From JAYEHK01 sp034659475 (lineage in GTDB: Bacteria > Bacillota > Syntrophomonadia > Syntrophomonadales > Syntrophomonadaceae): DNA of 15,303 nucleotides. The position numbers were made by a program, and so were the translations under genes. The stretch covers positions 1-15,303 of the forward strand of contig JAYEHK010000100.1 in NCBI GenBank assembly GCA_034659475.1. The letters are read 5' to 3'. Under the pieces are notes generated by a model. That model made no database searches. It worked only from the letters and a program-made list of their open reading frames with translations, and was not told the DNA's origin. How positions within the stretch are numbered: the stretch's first letter is position 1; the number at the start of each line of letters is the position of its first letter. Of this stretch, positions 1 to 7,643 are shown one piece after another.

Positions 1-156
1 AACTTTGTGTCGTTGCCATTAATGCATGGTTACAGGGATTGGCGAAAAATATGTAAAATTTTTCGACTTTGACAGAATACAACAATATCTCTAAAGGTAA
101 ATGTGAAATAATGTTCAATATATATGAGATATCAAGTTATCAGGGAGGAATTAAAA

Positions 157-2019
157 TTGGAAGTTCAACTCGTTGTATCACAGACCCAAAAGGAATTCTG
201 GTTATTAAACCATCATCCGGCACAAAAGGTTATTTCGTTTTCAAAGGGAGATGAAACGCATAGTAGTGAACATGAAATCAGTCACCAATTAGCGTCCATC
301 TTGACCAGTATTTCTGACCCCCTGGTGGTAATAGACCAAGAGTGGCGGTTTAGTTTTTTAAATAAGCTGGCAGAAGAACTGCTTCCCTTTTCGGTAGAAG
401 AATTATTAGGGAAAAGTGTTTGGGAGCTATTTCCCGGTTATCAAGATTCGGAAGCTGCGCTGCAAGCAGAACAGGCTATGCAGCAGAAGATTGTCATTTA
501 TACCAGGATTTTGATCAAAGAGTATGGGAAGTGGATTGACTTAAGTATGTACCCTTATGATTCGGGGTTAACGATCTTCTGTTATCCGGACGATAATAAC
601 TGGTCCCCCTGGATAGCAGATTACTATGGGGAGACTTTTTATCGGGTGTTTCGTACAAATCCTCATGTAATGGGTATTTGTACATTGAAAGACGGACGGT
701 ACCTGGACGTAAACGATAGTTTTGTGCGAAATGCAGGGTATACACGTCGTGAAGTGATTAATTCTACCAATTTAAATATGCCATTTTGCATTGATAAAGA
801 TAGATTAAAGGAAATATACCGTGCGGTAAACGTACGGGGAAGTATTAAGAATTATGAGTTGGCAGTAAATACCCGCACGGGAGATGTACGGATCGGTCTT
901 TTTTCTGCTGAAAAGGTGGTGATTGAGGGTGAACCCTGTATGTTATTTTTAATGATTGATGTTACAGAAAGAAATAGGATAGAAGATTCGCTGCGTAAGT
1001 CGGCACAACGCTTTCGCAAAATCTTTAACACCAGTCAGAATATGATGAGTTTGAGTCGATGCATTGACAGCAGGTATATTGATGTAAATGATAGCTGGGT
1101 GAAGCATGCGGGGTTTACACGCCAGGAGGTTCTAGGCAAAACGCCGTTAGAGCTGAATTTGATATTTGATCCTAAAGATATGGATAAGATTGAGAGAACA
1201 ATTGCAGAGCAAGGCAATTTGGATAATTTTGAATGCAGGTATCGAGCCAAGAATGGAGAAATACGAATGGCGTTGATTTCAATGGACAGCATTGAAATTG
1301 ACAAACAGCAGTGTGTGATCAGTGTTTTAACGGACGTTACCGAAAAGAAACATTTGGAACGAGAACTAGAAAAATTGGAAAGGTTTCAGCTTATTGGTGA
1401 AATGGCTGCCAGTATTGCGCATGAAATTCGTAACCCACTAACGACTGTACGGGGGTTTTTACAGATGTTTGCAGAGGATAATGAGAAACAACCTGACAAC
1501 CTTCACCTAGTCTTAGAAGAACTGGATCGTGCCAATGCGATTATCAGCGAATATCTTTCACTTGCCGATCAACATAAAATGAAACTAGAAAAACGTGATC
1601 TAAATCAAATTCTTGTCAGCGTGTACCCTAGTCTCTATGTTCGAGCCAGTATGGATGGCAAAACGGTCATTCTGGAACAGGGAGATATTTCGAGAGGTGT
1701 AATGGTGGATGACGGGGAAATCCGTCAGATGGTCATTAATCTGGTCAACAATGGGCTCGATGTGACGCCTTGCGGAGGACAGGTGACGATTCGCACCTTT
1801 ATGGAGCAGGGGGATGTTATATTGTCTGTCAGCGATCAGGGTGAGGGGATGGAACCGGAAATGATCGAACGAATTGGCGTACCTTTCTTTTTCAACAAAT
1901 ACAACACCACCGGTTGGGGGTTAGCGGTATGTTATAAAATTGCCATGTATCATAATGCGGTTATCAACGTGTCGTCTAGCCCAGGGGGGACGACCTTTTT
2001 GGTGCGATTTAAACGTTGA
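157..2019 (+). CDS. Triple-PAS sensor histidine kinase, sporulation-kinase type
   Basis: This is a soluble-looking sensor kinase of about 620 residues, expected to autophosphorylate and feed a two-component or phosphorelay pathway. Three PAS-like domains are visible (roughly residues 41-145, 156-271 and 284-396); the second and third share a pattern around DVNDS. A HisKA segment follows with the phosphoacceptor His at about 422 (IAHEIRNPLT), then a HATPase domain with N-box NLVNNG (about 528-533), G1 box DQGEGM (about 560) and G2 box TTGWGL (about 584). No membrane segment is evident. The start is set at TTG 157 because GGGAGGA lies at 143-149, 7 bases before it. The in-frame ATG at 124 has no such site and would add 11 residues. 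A TTGACA hexamer lies at 69-74 but no good -10 is seen. The C-terminal architecture resembles Bacillus KinA/KinE-type kinases; the role in sporulation is inferred, and the ligand is unknown. Confidence 0.9.
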   Translation: MEVQLVVSQTQKEFWLLNHHPAQKVISFSKGDETHSSEHEISHQLASILTSISDPLVVIDQEWRFSFLNKLAEELLPFSVEELLGKSVWELFPGYQDSEAALQAEQAMQQKIVIYTRILIKEYGKWIDLSMYPYDSGLTIFCYPDDNNWSPWIADYYGETFYRVFRTNPHVMGICTLKDGRYLDVNDSFVRNAGYTRREVINSTNLNMPFCIDKDRLKEIYRAVNVRGSIKNYELAVNTRTGDVRIGLFSAEKVVIEGEPCMLFLMIDVTERNRIEDSLRKSAQRFRKIFNTSQNMMSLSRCIDSRYIDVNDSWVKHAGFTRQEVLGKTPLELNLIFDPKDMDKIERTIAEQGNLDNFECRYRAKNGEIRMALISMDSIEIDKQQCVISVLTDVTEKKHLERELEKLERFQLIGEMAASIAHEIRNPLTTVRGFLQMFAEDNEKQPDNLHLVLEELDRANAIISEYLSLADQHKMKLEKRDLNQILVSVYPSLYVRASMDGKTVILEQGDISRGVMVDDGEIRQMVINLVNNGLDVTPCGGQVTIRTFMEQGDVILSVSDQGEGMEPEMIERIGVPFFFNKYNTTGWGLAVCYKIAMYHNAVINVSSSPGGTTFLVRFKR

Positions 2020-2043
2020 TTAATACGAAAATACGAAGTGAAA

Positions 2044-2136
2044 ACGCTGATTCACGCTGATGTCCGCTGATTAACGCTGTTTTTTAAAAAATATATAAAA
2101 CAGCGTTAATCAGTGACAATCAGCGGTAATCAGCGT
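2044..2136. repeat. 93-bp imperfect inverted repeat made of ACGCTGATT-like units
   Basis: Two 40-base arms (2044-2083 and 2097-2136) match as inverted copies at 33 of 40 positions around a 13-base A/T-rich centre. Each arm is itself a short tandem array with a period near 10: CGCTGAT begins at 2045, 2055 and 2065 in the left arm, and its complement ATCAGYG begins at 2109, 2119 and 2129 in the right arm. It lies between convergent genes. Neither arm is followed by a run of T, so it is not a typical intrinsic terminator, though a transcript would fold into a long hairpin. It resembles the REP or MITE-like intergenic repeats of many bacterial genomes; that assignment is inference. Confidence 0.8.
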
Positions 2137-2149
2137 CCTAAACCACGAC

Positions 2150-2356
2150 CGAAGGGAGTATCAGCGACCTATTATAGGTGACCGATAGGGAACATCAGTG
2201 GCACCTGTAAGGTGTGGTATCCGCAGGATGCGTTAAAATCGTTCCCTTCCCCATGTGCGAATCCTCTAATTTTCATCAGTGGTTGTGTCCTCGGGACATG
2301 GGTGGTTAATTAGAAAATAGAGCTTAAATAGACTCACCCTTCGGGCACTATTGTGC
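2150..2356. other. Hairpin-rich intergenic region of unknown function
   Basis: Between the inverted repeat and the transporter stop codon there are several compact hairpins. Three follow an ATCAGYG heptamer: ATCAGCG 2160-2166 then ACCTA-TTA-TAGGT (2167-2179); ATCAGTG 2194-2200 then CACCT-GTA-AGGTG (2202-2214); ATCAGTG 2275-2281 then TGTCC-TCG-GGACA (2286-2298). All three have a 5-bp stem and a 3-base loop. A fourth, ATCC-GCA-GGAT, is at 2219-2229, and GCAC-TATT-GTGC at 2345-2356 overlaps the transporter stop codon. Longer pairing is possible between GAAGGGA (2151-2157) or AGGGAAC and the GTTCCCTTC stretch at 2241-2249. No open reading frame of note is seen. It could be a structured RNA, a decayed mobile element, or a transcription-end region for either gene; I do not recognise the family. 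Confidence 0.45.
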
Positions 2357-3631
2357 TATTTTGTTCTCGTGTGAAATGCTGTTGTTTAAATTCAGAAAGC
2401 GGTTTGCGATTAGAATCAACAAGCCGATGAACAGAAACAAAATGGAAATGGAAAAATGATCAGCGATAAAACCAAATAGGGGTCCAAACACCACCATGAA
2501 AAGGGCTGAGAGCATGCTGTCTACTGACATTGCTGTAGCTCTTTCATTTTTGTTCATATGGTCAGCGCAAACATCAAGGAATAATGGGCGTCTTGCATCC
2601 TTTAATACATAGAGAACGAAGAAAACCACGACGACCAGTATCGTCCATTTTGCTTGAATGGCTGCAAACAAAACCAGGGAGGCAAATGCCATGATGTCAA
2701 AAAACAGATTCATCAGGGTGGCTGAAGTTGCCAGTGCATTCAAACGGTAGACGTTTCTGGATGCATAGGAACTGAATATATAGAAGATGCCATAGACAAC
2801 GCCCAGGCATACCTTTACGGTTTCATCCGCTGTCAGGTCAGTAAAACCAAGTGATGTTGCAGTAAGAATCAGGGTAACCAGAATCGGCTGGATATAATCT
2901 TTGATGGTTTTAAAGATACTGTCATACAGAGAGGAACTGAGTAAGATTTTTCCCAGAGATTGATTGCTTCGGATGCTTTTTAGTTTTTCATAACCGGAGG
3001 AAAAGAACCCCTTCATGCTCAGTTCGGTATCGCCTTTTTCATCTAGGCTGTCAGGATAGGATGCAATCAATGCAAAATCCAGCAGATAAGGAATAATGCA
3101 CAATAAAAACAACCATTTAAGATCCGGGAGTCCCAGCACAAAGAGAATCGATACGAAAGCAGAAAGGGAGGCACCTTTTAGCGAATAAGAGCGGGTGCGT
3201 CCATAAACATAGGTTTTGTGCATGAACCAGTTCTTCTGTTCCAGATAAGCCAGAATCATGGCCTTGTGCGTCCCTGAACGAAAAGCTTCCCCCAGTCCAA
3301 AAAAGATCATGGCGATCATAAAGACGATAAAGCTTTCGCCGATAAAGTAGAAAATAAAAGAGATCACATAGAACGTAAAACAAAGCATGAGTTCTTTTTT
3401 TTTGCCGTATGTATCAGCAATGATCCCAGAAGGAACTTCGAAAAGATACACAACGGCTGCGCGTATGGAGTAAAGAATACCAATCTGAAAAAGGCTCAGA
3501 CCGCTATTCATCAAATAAATCAACAAATACGGTTCGAAAAAACGTAAATCCTTCAAAAAACCATAAGCGCAGAACTTCCAGATCTGACGATCTCTGTTAA
3601 TCTCTGCATATACCCGTGATACATCTCCCAT
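2348..3631 (-). CDS. Major facilitator superfamily transporter
   Basis: This predicted inner-membrane protein of about 427 residues has many hydrophobic segments, consistent with the usual 12-helix MFS fold. The signature after the second helix is visible as GIIADTYGKKK, the MFS motif-A pattern (G-x3-D-x2-G-[KR]2). Its substrate cannot be read from sequence; proteins of this kind are usually drug or small-molecule exporters. ATG 3631 is chosen as start because GAGGAG lies at 3641-3646, 9 bases upstream. A TTG two codons earlier would leave only 3 bases. A TATAAT hexamer on the minus strand (3664-3669) is a likely -10 element, without a clear -35. It appears to be a single-gene unit, separated from the CoA-transferase upstream by a terminator. 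No U-tract terminator is seen behind it; a small hairpin overlaps its stop codon. Confidence 0.85.
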   Translation of the reverse strand: MGDVSRVYAEINRDRQIWKFCAYGFLKDLRFFEPYLLIYLMNSGLSLFQIGILYSIRAAVVYLFEVPSGIIADTYGKKKELMLCFTFYVISFIFYFIGESFIVFMIAMIFFGLGEAFRSGTHKAMILAYLEQKNWFMHKTYVYGRTRSYSLKGASLSAFVSILFVLGLPDLKWLFLLCIIPYLLDFALIASYPDSLDEKGDTELSMKGFFSSGYEKLKSIRSNQSLGKILLSSSLYDSIFKTIKDYIQPILVTLILTATSLGFTDLTADETVKVCLGVVYGIFYIFSSYASRNVYRLNALATSATLMNLFFDIMAFASLVLFAAIQAKWTILVVVVFFVLYVLKDARRPLFLDVCADHMNKNERATAMSVDSMLSALFMVVFGPLFGFIADHFSISILFLFIGLLILIANRFLNLNNSISHENKIAQ

Positions 3632-3755
3632 GCTCAAAATCTCCTCATTTATTATGCGAATATATTATAGCGCTTAAATGGGTTATTTCCCACAAGAAAT
3701 TCAGGATCTTTAAGGAGTTATGGGGCAAATGTAAAAGCCATTGCTAATTATGAGA

Positions 3756-3788
3756 AAAAAAGCAGTCCTTTTGACAGACTGCTTTTTT
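3756..3788 (-). terminator. Intrinsic terminator behind the CoA-transferase gene
   Basis: A perfect 12-bp stem pairs AAAAAAGCAGTC (3756-3767) with GACTGCTTTTTT (3777-3788) around a 9-base loop. Read on the minus strand, the GC-containing half of the stem is followed by a run of T, which is the normal layout. It begins 20 bases past the CoA-transferase stop. It is nearly symmetric and could also act on the + strand. Confidence 0.88.
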
Positions 3789-3807
3789 ATAGGTGCTTAA
3801 AGTATTT

Positions 3808-5175
3808 CTAAAAAGGAATCCGGTTGGTTTTGGACCAGATTTTCATTTCCTTTGCGGAATTCAGAAGATCATCCCGGAAGTCTGGATGTGCCAGGTTGAT
3901 TAAGGCTTCAGCTCTTCCCCAGATGGAGAGACCTTTCAAGTTTGCTTTGCCATATTCGGTGACAAGATAATGGATCTGGGTGCGGGGGACGGTTACAATT
4001 GATCCCGGTGTAAGCAGGGGCTTGATGCGGGAATGGATTTTACCTTCTTTGTCTTTGAAGGTGGACGAGAAGGCCTGAAAGCTTTTGCCTCCTTTAGAAT
4101 GGAAGGAACCGACTACGAAATCCAACTGTCCGCCTGTTCCGGAGATTTGCCGCAGGCCAGATGTTTCTGAACAGACCTGTGAAAAAAGGTCTACCTCCAG
4201 AATATTGTTAATTGAAATGGCATTATCGTTTCTGGCGACGTATTCAGGAGCATTGGTCTCAAATACGGCACAGGAAGCACAACGGGGATTATAATCCAAA
4301 AAGTCATAGGTTTCCTGCGTCCCCAAACAGAAGGAGTAGGTGGTTTTGTCACGATTGATGGCTTTTTTTAAATTGGTGACTCTGCCGAATTCGTACATCT
4401 TTACCATGGCGTCACAGAACATTTCGCTTTGAATGCCGAGATCTTTAAGATCTGATTCAGCAATCATATTACCGATAAGATTGGGAAGTGCACCAATGCC
4501 TAGTTGGATACAGGCCCCATCGATGATTTCTGCAACGATTTGTTCGGCGATTATTTTTTCTTCTTCGGTGGGAAGCGGGGAAGGTGGGGTGACAAAGATG
4601 GGGGAGTTTGATCCTTCAATGATATAGTCAATTTCGCTGATATGAATATATTCCTCGTTTCCGCCTAAACAGTGGGGCATATTTTCGTTTACTTCTACAA
4701 TGGCTATCTTGCTGTTTAATGCCCACCCACGATTGTGGGAATTTCCTAATCCAAAGTTAAAGCATCCTGCTTTATCCATAGGTGTGACCTGGGCTACCCA
4801 GACATCAGGGCGAAGATAGTCAAAATCATCATTGTAGGCAAGCATGCTGGCTTCATGATAGTTAAAAGGGTTATGACAGGCCAGACCGAAATCGCCCGCC
4901 TTCCTGTCGATTGCAGTGAAATACCAACTGAAATATTGAAAGGTTTTCTGTTCAGGGTCTCCTTTGATGACTTCTGGGACAGGCAAAATGGTTCCGGTGC
5001 CCCGGACGGAAACATTTTTTAGATCTTCACCGGCTCGTTTCCCGAGTGCCACGTCAAAATCGACCGGTTTAGTGGCAAACATTCCATAATCAATTACGTT
5101 ATTGGATTTCACCAATTGCGCAGCTTTTTCTACTGAAATCAATTTTCTTTTGTATTCATCCAGATAAGTGCTCAT
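3808..5175 (-). CDS. Acetyl-CoA hydrolase/transferase family CoA-transferase (butyryl-CoA:acetate or 4-hydroxybutyrate type)
   Basis: This cytoplasmic enzyme of about 455 residues is expected to move CoA between an acyl-CoA and a free acid such as acetate, in acid fermentation or acid activation. Family marks include GIGALPN (about residue 226), SEMFCDAM (about 249-256), where the Glu sits in the place of the catalytic glutamate of 4-hydroxybutyrate CoA-transferases, GTGGQLDFVVGS (about 346), KGGKSFQAFSST, HSRIKP and LVTEYG. The C-terminal GLSIWGRAEALINLAHPDFRD resembles butyrate-producing clostridial enzymes, but substrate cannot be assigned from motifs alone. ATG 5175 is preferred to ATG 5193 because AGAGGGGG (5183-5190) lies 7 bases upstream. 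It is monocistronic, with a terminator behind it. An extended -10 (5324-5332, minus strand) and an inverted repeat (5242-5284) lie in its leader. Confidence 0.88.
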   Translation of the reverse strand: MSTYLDEYKRKLISVEKAAQLVKSNNVIDYGMFATKPVDFDVALGKRAGEDLKNVSVRGTGTILPVPEVIKGDPEQKTFQYFSWYFTAIDRKAGDFGLACHNPFNYHEASMLAYNDDFDYLRPDVWVAQVTPMDKAGCFNFGLGNSHNRGWALNSKIAIVEVNENMPHCLGGNEEYIHISEIDYIIEGSNSPIFVTPPSPLPTEEEKIIAEQIVAEIIDGACIQLGIGALPNLIGNMIAESDLKDLGIQSEMFCDAMVKMYEFGRVTNLKKAINRDKTTYSFCLGTQETYDFLDYNPRCASCAVFETNAPEYVARNDNAISINNILEVDLFSQVCSETSGLRQISGTGGQLDFVVGSFHSKGGKSFQAFSSTFKDKEGKIHSRIKPLLTPGSIVTVPRTQIHYLVTEYGKANLKGLSIWGRAEALINLAHPDFRDDLLNSAKEMKIWSKTNRIPF

Positions 5176-5241
5176 GTAAATTCCCCCTCTCATTTCCTGG
5201 TGGCATCGTTCTTACGAAAGCTAAAGAGTGTTTTCCTTCCA

Positions 5242-5284
5242 TTGCCACAAAACAACGATATTAATATATATTGTTTTGCGGCAA
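5242..5284. promoter_or_regulatory. 14-bp-arm inverted repeat in the CoA-transferase leader
   Basis: TTGCCACAAAACAA (5242-5255) and TTGTTTTGCGGCAA (5271-5284) are inverted copies with 13 of 14 bases matching, around a 15-base A/T-only-but-for-two centre. The element lies 67 bases upstream of the CoA-transferase start and downstream of the predicted -10, so it would be inside the transcript or act as a DNA operator. The length and symmetry fit a dimeric regulator site or an RNA stem-loop. It does not match the Rex or CcpA consensus as I know them. Confidence 0.6.
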
Positions 5285-5323
5285 GAAAAAGTAGTCAGAA
5301 TATTCCAAAAAATCAACAATTTT

Positions 5324-5332
5324 ATTATAACA
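5324..5332 (-). promoter_or_regulatory. Extended -10 promoter for the CoA-transferase
   Basis: On the minus strand the sequence reads TGTTATAAT, a perfect TATAAT with the TGn extension that can make a -35 element dispensable. The -35 position holds only a weak match. Transcription would start near 5317, giving a leader of about 140 bases that contains the inverted repeat. Confidence 0.5.
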
Positions 5333-5414
5333 TGAATTAACCATATTTTTACAGTTGAATTATATCTATATAAAATAAAGATGCCGGCGGTGCATAACAC
5401 TGGCGTTGGTCACA

Positions 5415-5434
5415 GTCCAAAAAGATTTTTGGAC
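5415..5434. promoter_or_regulatory. 20-bp palindrome upstream of the beta-propeller gene
   Basis: GTCCAAAAA (5415-5423) and TTTTTGGAC (5426-5434) are perfect inverted copies with two bases between them. The palindrome lies about 68 bases before the ATG of the beta-propeller gene. It could be an operator or an RNA hairpin. No convincing -35/-10 pair was found for this gene, although A/T-rich TATA-like sequence is present around 5361-5376. Confidence 0.4.
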
Positions 5435-5501
5435 CAAACAGAGTGAAAGAAAGGAAGATCATCTGGCGTAAGATGAATAAACAGAAGGAGGCGAGTATTT
5501 T

Positions 5502-7526
5502 ATGCTTGGACAGGATATTGTTTCGCGGAATTCTATTGTGATTTTCATTCTTATCTTACTGTTTATCGTTTGTGGTACGGCTTATGCGGTTAATACAGGT
5601 TGTGAAGCTACAGAACAAAACAAGCCTGAGAAGAAACTTCCTGTGGTAGGAAGCTATGACAATCTCAAGACGCTGCTGCAGGAGAATGCTGATCAAAACG
5701 GTTTTTCCATTGGATATTACCGTAATGAAAAAATGAGACTAGCGGTTCCGGAAATGGCCATGAGTATGATCGCTGACTCAGCTAAGGAAGAGGTAACCAA
5801 TGATGCGGATTATTCCCAGACCAATACGCAGGTTCAGGGCGTGGATGAGGCCGATCTCGTTAAAACGGATGGGAAGTATATCTATAAGGTGAGTCAGGAT
5901 CAGGTGCTGGTCGTTAAGGCATTGCCAGCAGAGGAAATGGAAGTGGTGAAAACACTTCGATTTAATGATGAACGTTTTAATCCAGTGGAACTTTATCTGG
6001 ATGATGAGCGTTTGATCGTGATTGGAATGGCTTCTGCAGAGAGCGCGTCGTATCCTATTGAGGCCGAGCCCTTACGGAACAAAGCGGAAATGATGCCATA
6101 CCGACCCTATTATAATTTTGCGACCACTAGGGCCATTGTCTATGACATACAGGATCTCCCGCAGATTACCAAGGTTCGTGAGTTAGAACTGGAGGGGAAC
6201 TATTTGAGCTCCCGTAAAGTAGGATCTTCTGTGTATCTGCTAACGAACAAGTATCTTGACTATTATATGCTCGAGCAGCAGGATGGGATATGTCCCCGCT
6301 ATCGTGATAGCATACAGTCCGAGGAATTTGTGGAGCAGTCCATGCAGGAGGTTTGTTACTTCCCAGGTCATGTTCAGCCGAATTACCTCATTGTTGGAGC
6401 GCTTAATTTGTCCCGCAATAAGGCTGAAGCACAGGTTCAGAGTTTCCTGGGTGGCGGACAGAACGTCTATGCGTCCACCGAAAATCTATATGTTTCCCTG
6501 CAAACCTGGGAGAATGTTGACATTCGCCCTATGGAGAAGCCTATGCCGCGCGTACAACAGGAACAAACTCGGATCTATCGCTTTGGGCTAAAACCTGGAA
6601 GCGTTGCATATGAAGCTGAAGGCGCGGTTCCCGGCAGAATTTTAAACCAGTTTTCGATGGATGAGCATGAAGGGCATTTCCGCATTGCGACGACCACCGG
6701 AGATATGTGGCGGGAGGATGAATACACATCAAAAAACAACGTATATGTGCTGGATCAGGAAATGAAGATTACAGGTTCTCTGGAAGGAATTGCACCGGGA
6801 GAACGGATTTATTCGACCCGTTTTATGGGTGATCGTGCCTATATGGTGACCTTTAAAGATGTAGATCCTTTCTTCGTACTAGACCTGAAAGATCCACAGA
6901 AACCTGAGATTTTAGGCAAACTGAAGATTCCAGGCTACAGTGACTATATGCATCCCTATGATGAGAATCATATCATCGGCTTTGGCAAGGACACCGTGCA
7001 GCTAAAGGGATGGAACGGTGAATCGCAGGCGTTTTATCAGGGAATGAAGATCGGTATTTTTGATGTAACCGATGTCAGTAATCCCGTTGAGATGAGCAAA
7101 ACAATTATCGGGGATAGAGGAACGGATTCCGAACTTCTGCATAACCATAAGGCACTGCTTTTTTCCAGAGATAAAAACCTGCTTGCTTTTCCGGTAACCG
7201 TGATGGAAATACAGCAACAAGCGCAGGCCAATCTAAAACGAGACAATGTAACGGAATATGGAGCATTCACTTTCCAGGGGGCCTATGTCTATGATATTAA
7301 TCTGGAACACGGACTGCAGCTTAAGGGCCGGATTACCCATATGGATACAGACGACTATCTGAAGGCAGGTGACCGATGGTACGACAGCGGCAGCAATGTA
7401 CAACGCATCCTGTATATCAATGATACCCTGTATACCCTGTCTGATGAAATGATCAAAGCCAACCGGCTTCCAGATCTTAAAGAGATTAGTACGGTTTCTT
7501 TTAATAATGCAGGAATGACAAGATAG
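5502..7526 (+). CDS. Secreted or membrane-anchored beta-propeller domain protein
   Basis: The protein has 674 residues. Residues 12-29 form a hydrophobic stretch ending in AYA, so it is either a cleaved signal peptide (cut after about residue 29) or an N-terminal anchor; no proper lipobox is seen. The hallmark of the Beta_propel family (PF09826) is clear at about 105-125: TQVQGVDEADLVKTDG followed by KYIYKV. The rest carries repeated blade-like segments, for example YLLTNKYLD, NVYVLDQEMKITGSLEGIAPGERIYSTR and PFFVLDLKDPQKPEILGKL, as expected for a propeller outside the cell. Function of the family is unknown; a ligand-binding or structural surface role is inference. AAGGAGG at 5485-5491 lies 10 bases before the ATG and supports this start. 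It is transcribed alone, away from the CoA-transferase, and a hairpin lies behind it. Confidence 0.85.
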   Translation: MLGQDIVSRNSIVIFILILLFIVCGTAYAVNTGCEATEQNKPEKKLPVVGSYDNLKTLLQENADQNGFSIGYYRNEKMRLAVPEMAMSMIADSAKEEVTNDADYSQTNTQVQGVDEADLVKTDGKYIYKVSQDQVLVVKALPAEEMEVVKTLRFNDERFNPVELYLDDERLIVIGMASAESASYPIEAEPLRNKAEMMPYRPYYNFATTRAIVYDIQDLPQITKVRELELEGNYLSSRKVGSSVYLLTNKYLDYYMLEQQDGICPRYRDSIQSEEFVEQSMQEVCYFPGHVQPNYLIVGALNLSRNKAEAQVQSFLGGGQNVYASTENLYVSLQTWENVDIRPMEKPMPRVQQEQTRIYRFGLKPGSVAYEAEGAVPGRILNQFSMDEHEGHFRIATTTGDMWREDEYTSKNNVYVLDQEMKITGSLEGIAPGERIYSTRFMGDRAYMVTFKDVDPFFVLDLKDPQKPEILGKLKIPGYSDYMHPYDENHIIGFGKDTVQLKGWNGESQAFYQGMKIGIFDVTDVSNPVEMSKTIIGDRGTDSELLHNHKALLFSRDKNLLAFPVTVMEIQQQAQANLKRDNVTEYGAFTFQGAYVYDINLEHGLQLKGRITHMDTDDYLKAGDRWYDSGSNVQRILYINDTLYTLSDEMIKANRLPDLKEISTVSFNNAGMTR

Positions 7527-7551
7527 CTAGTACGAAAGTCAGGTATCAATA

Positions 7552-7590
7552 AAGGCTCGGTCATCGTTAATGAAAACATGACCGAGCCTT
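7552..7590 (+). terminator. Terminator-like hairpin between the beta-propeller and iclR genes
   Basis: AAGGCTCGGTCAT (7552-7564) pairs perfectly with ATGACCGAGCCTT (7578-7590), a 13-bp GC-rich stem with a 13-base loop. It starts 26 bases past the beta-propeller stop and 54 bases past the end of the convergent regulator gene, so it may serve both. The flanking tract is AAATTTATTT rather than a pure run of T. Confidence 0.75.
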
Positions 7591-7643
7591 AAATTTATTT
7601 ATCCTTATGTGCAATGAATATGAAACGTATCGTTACAGTAAGA

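Noticed and set aside
2044..2136. Inverted repeat as an intrinsic terminator for the kinase gene
   Set aside because: Neither arm is followed by a run of T; the T and A runs lie in the loop.
2262..2285. Hammerhead ribozyme core suggested by CTGATGA on the minus strand
   Set aside because: No stem II followed by GAAA and no suitable cleavage-site stem could be placed around it.
5176..5241. Sigma-54 promoter before the CoA-transferase
   Set aside because: No TGGCAC-N5-TTGC arrangement was found; a TGGCA occurrence lacks the downstream GC element.
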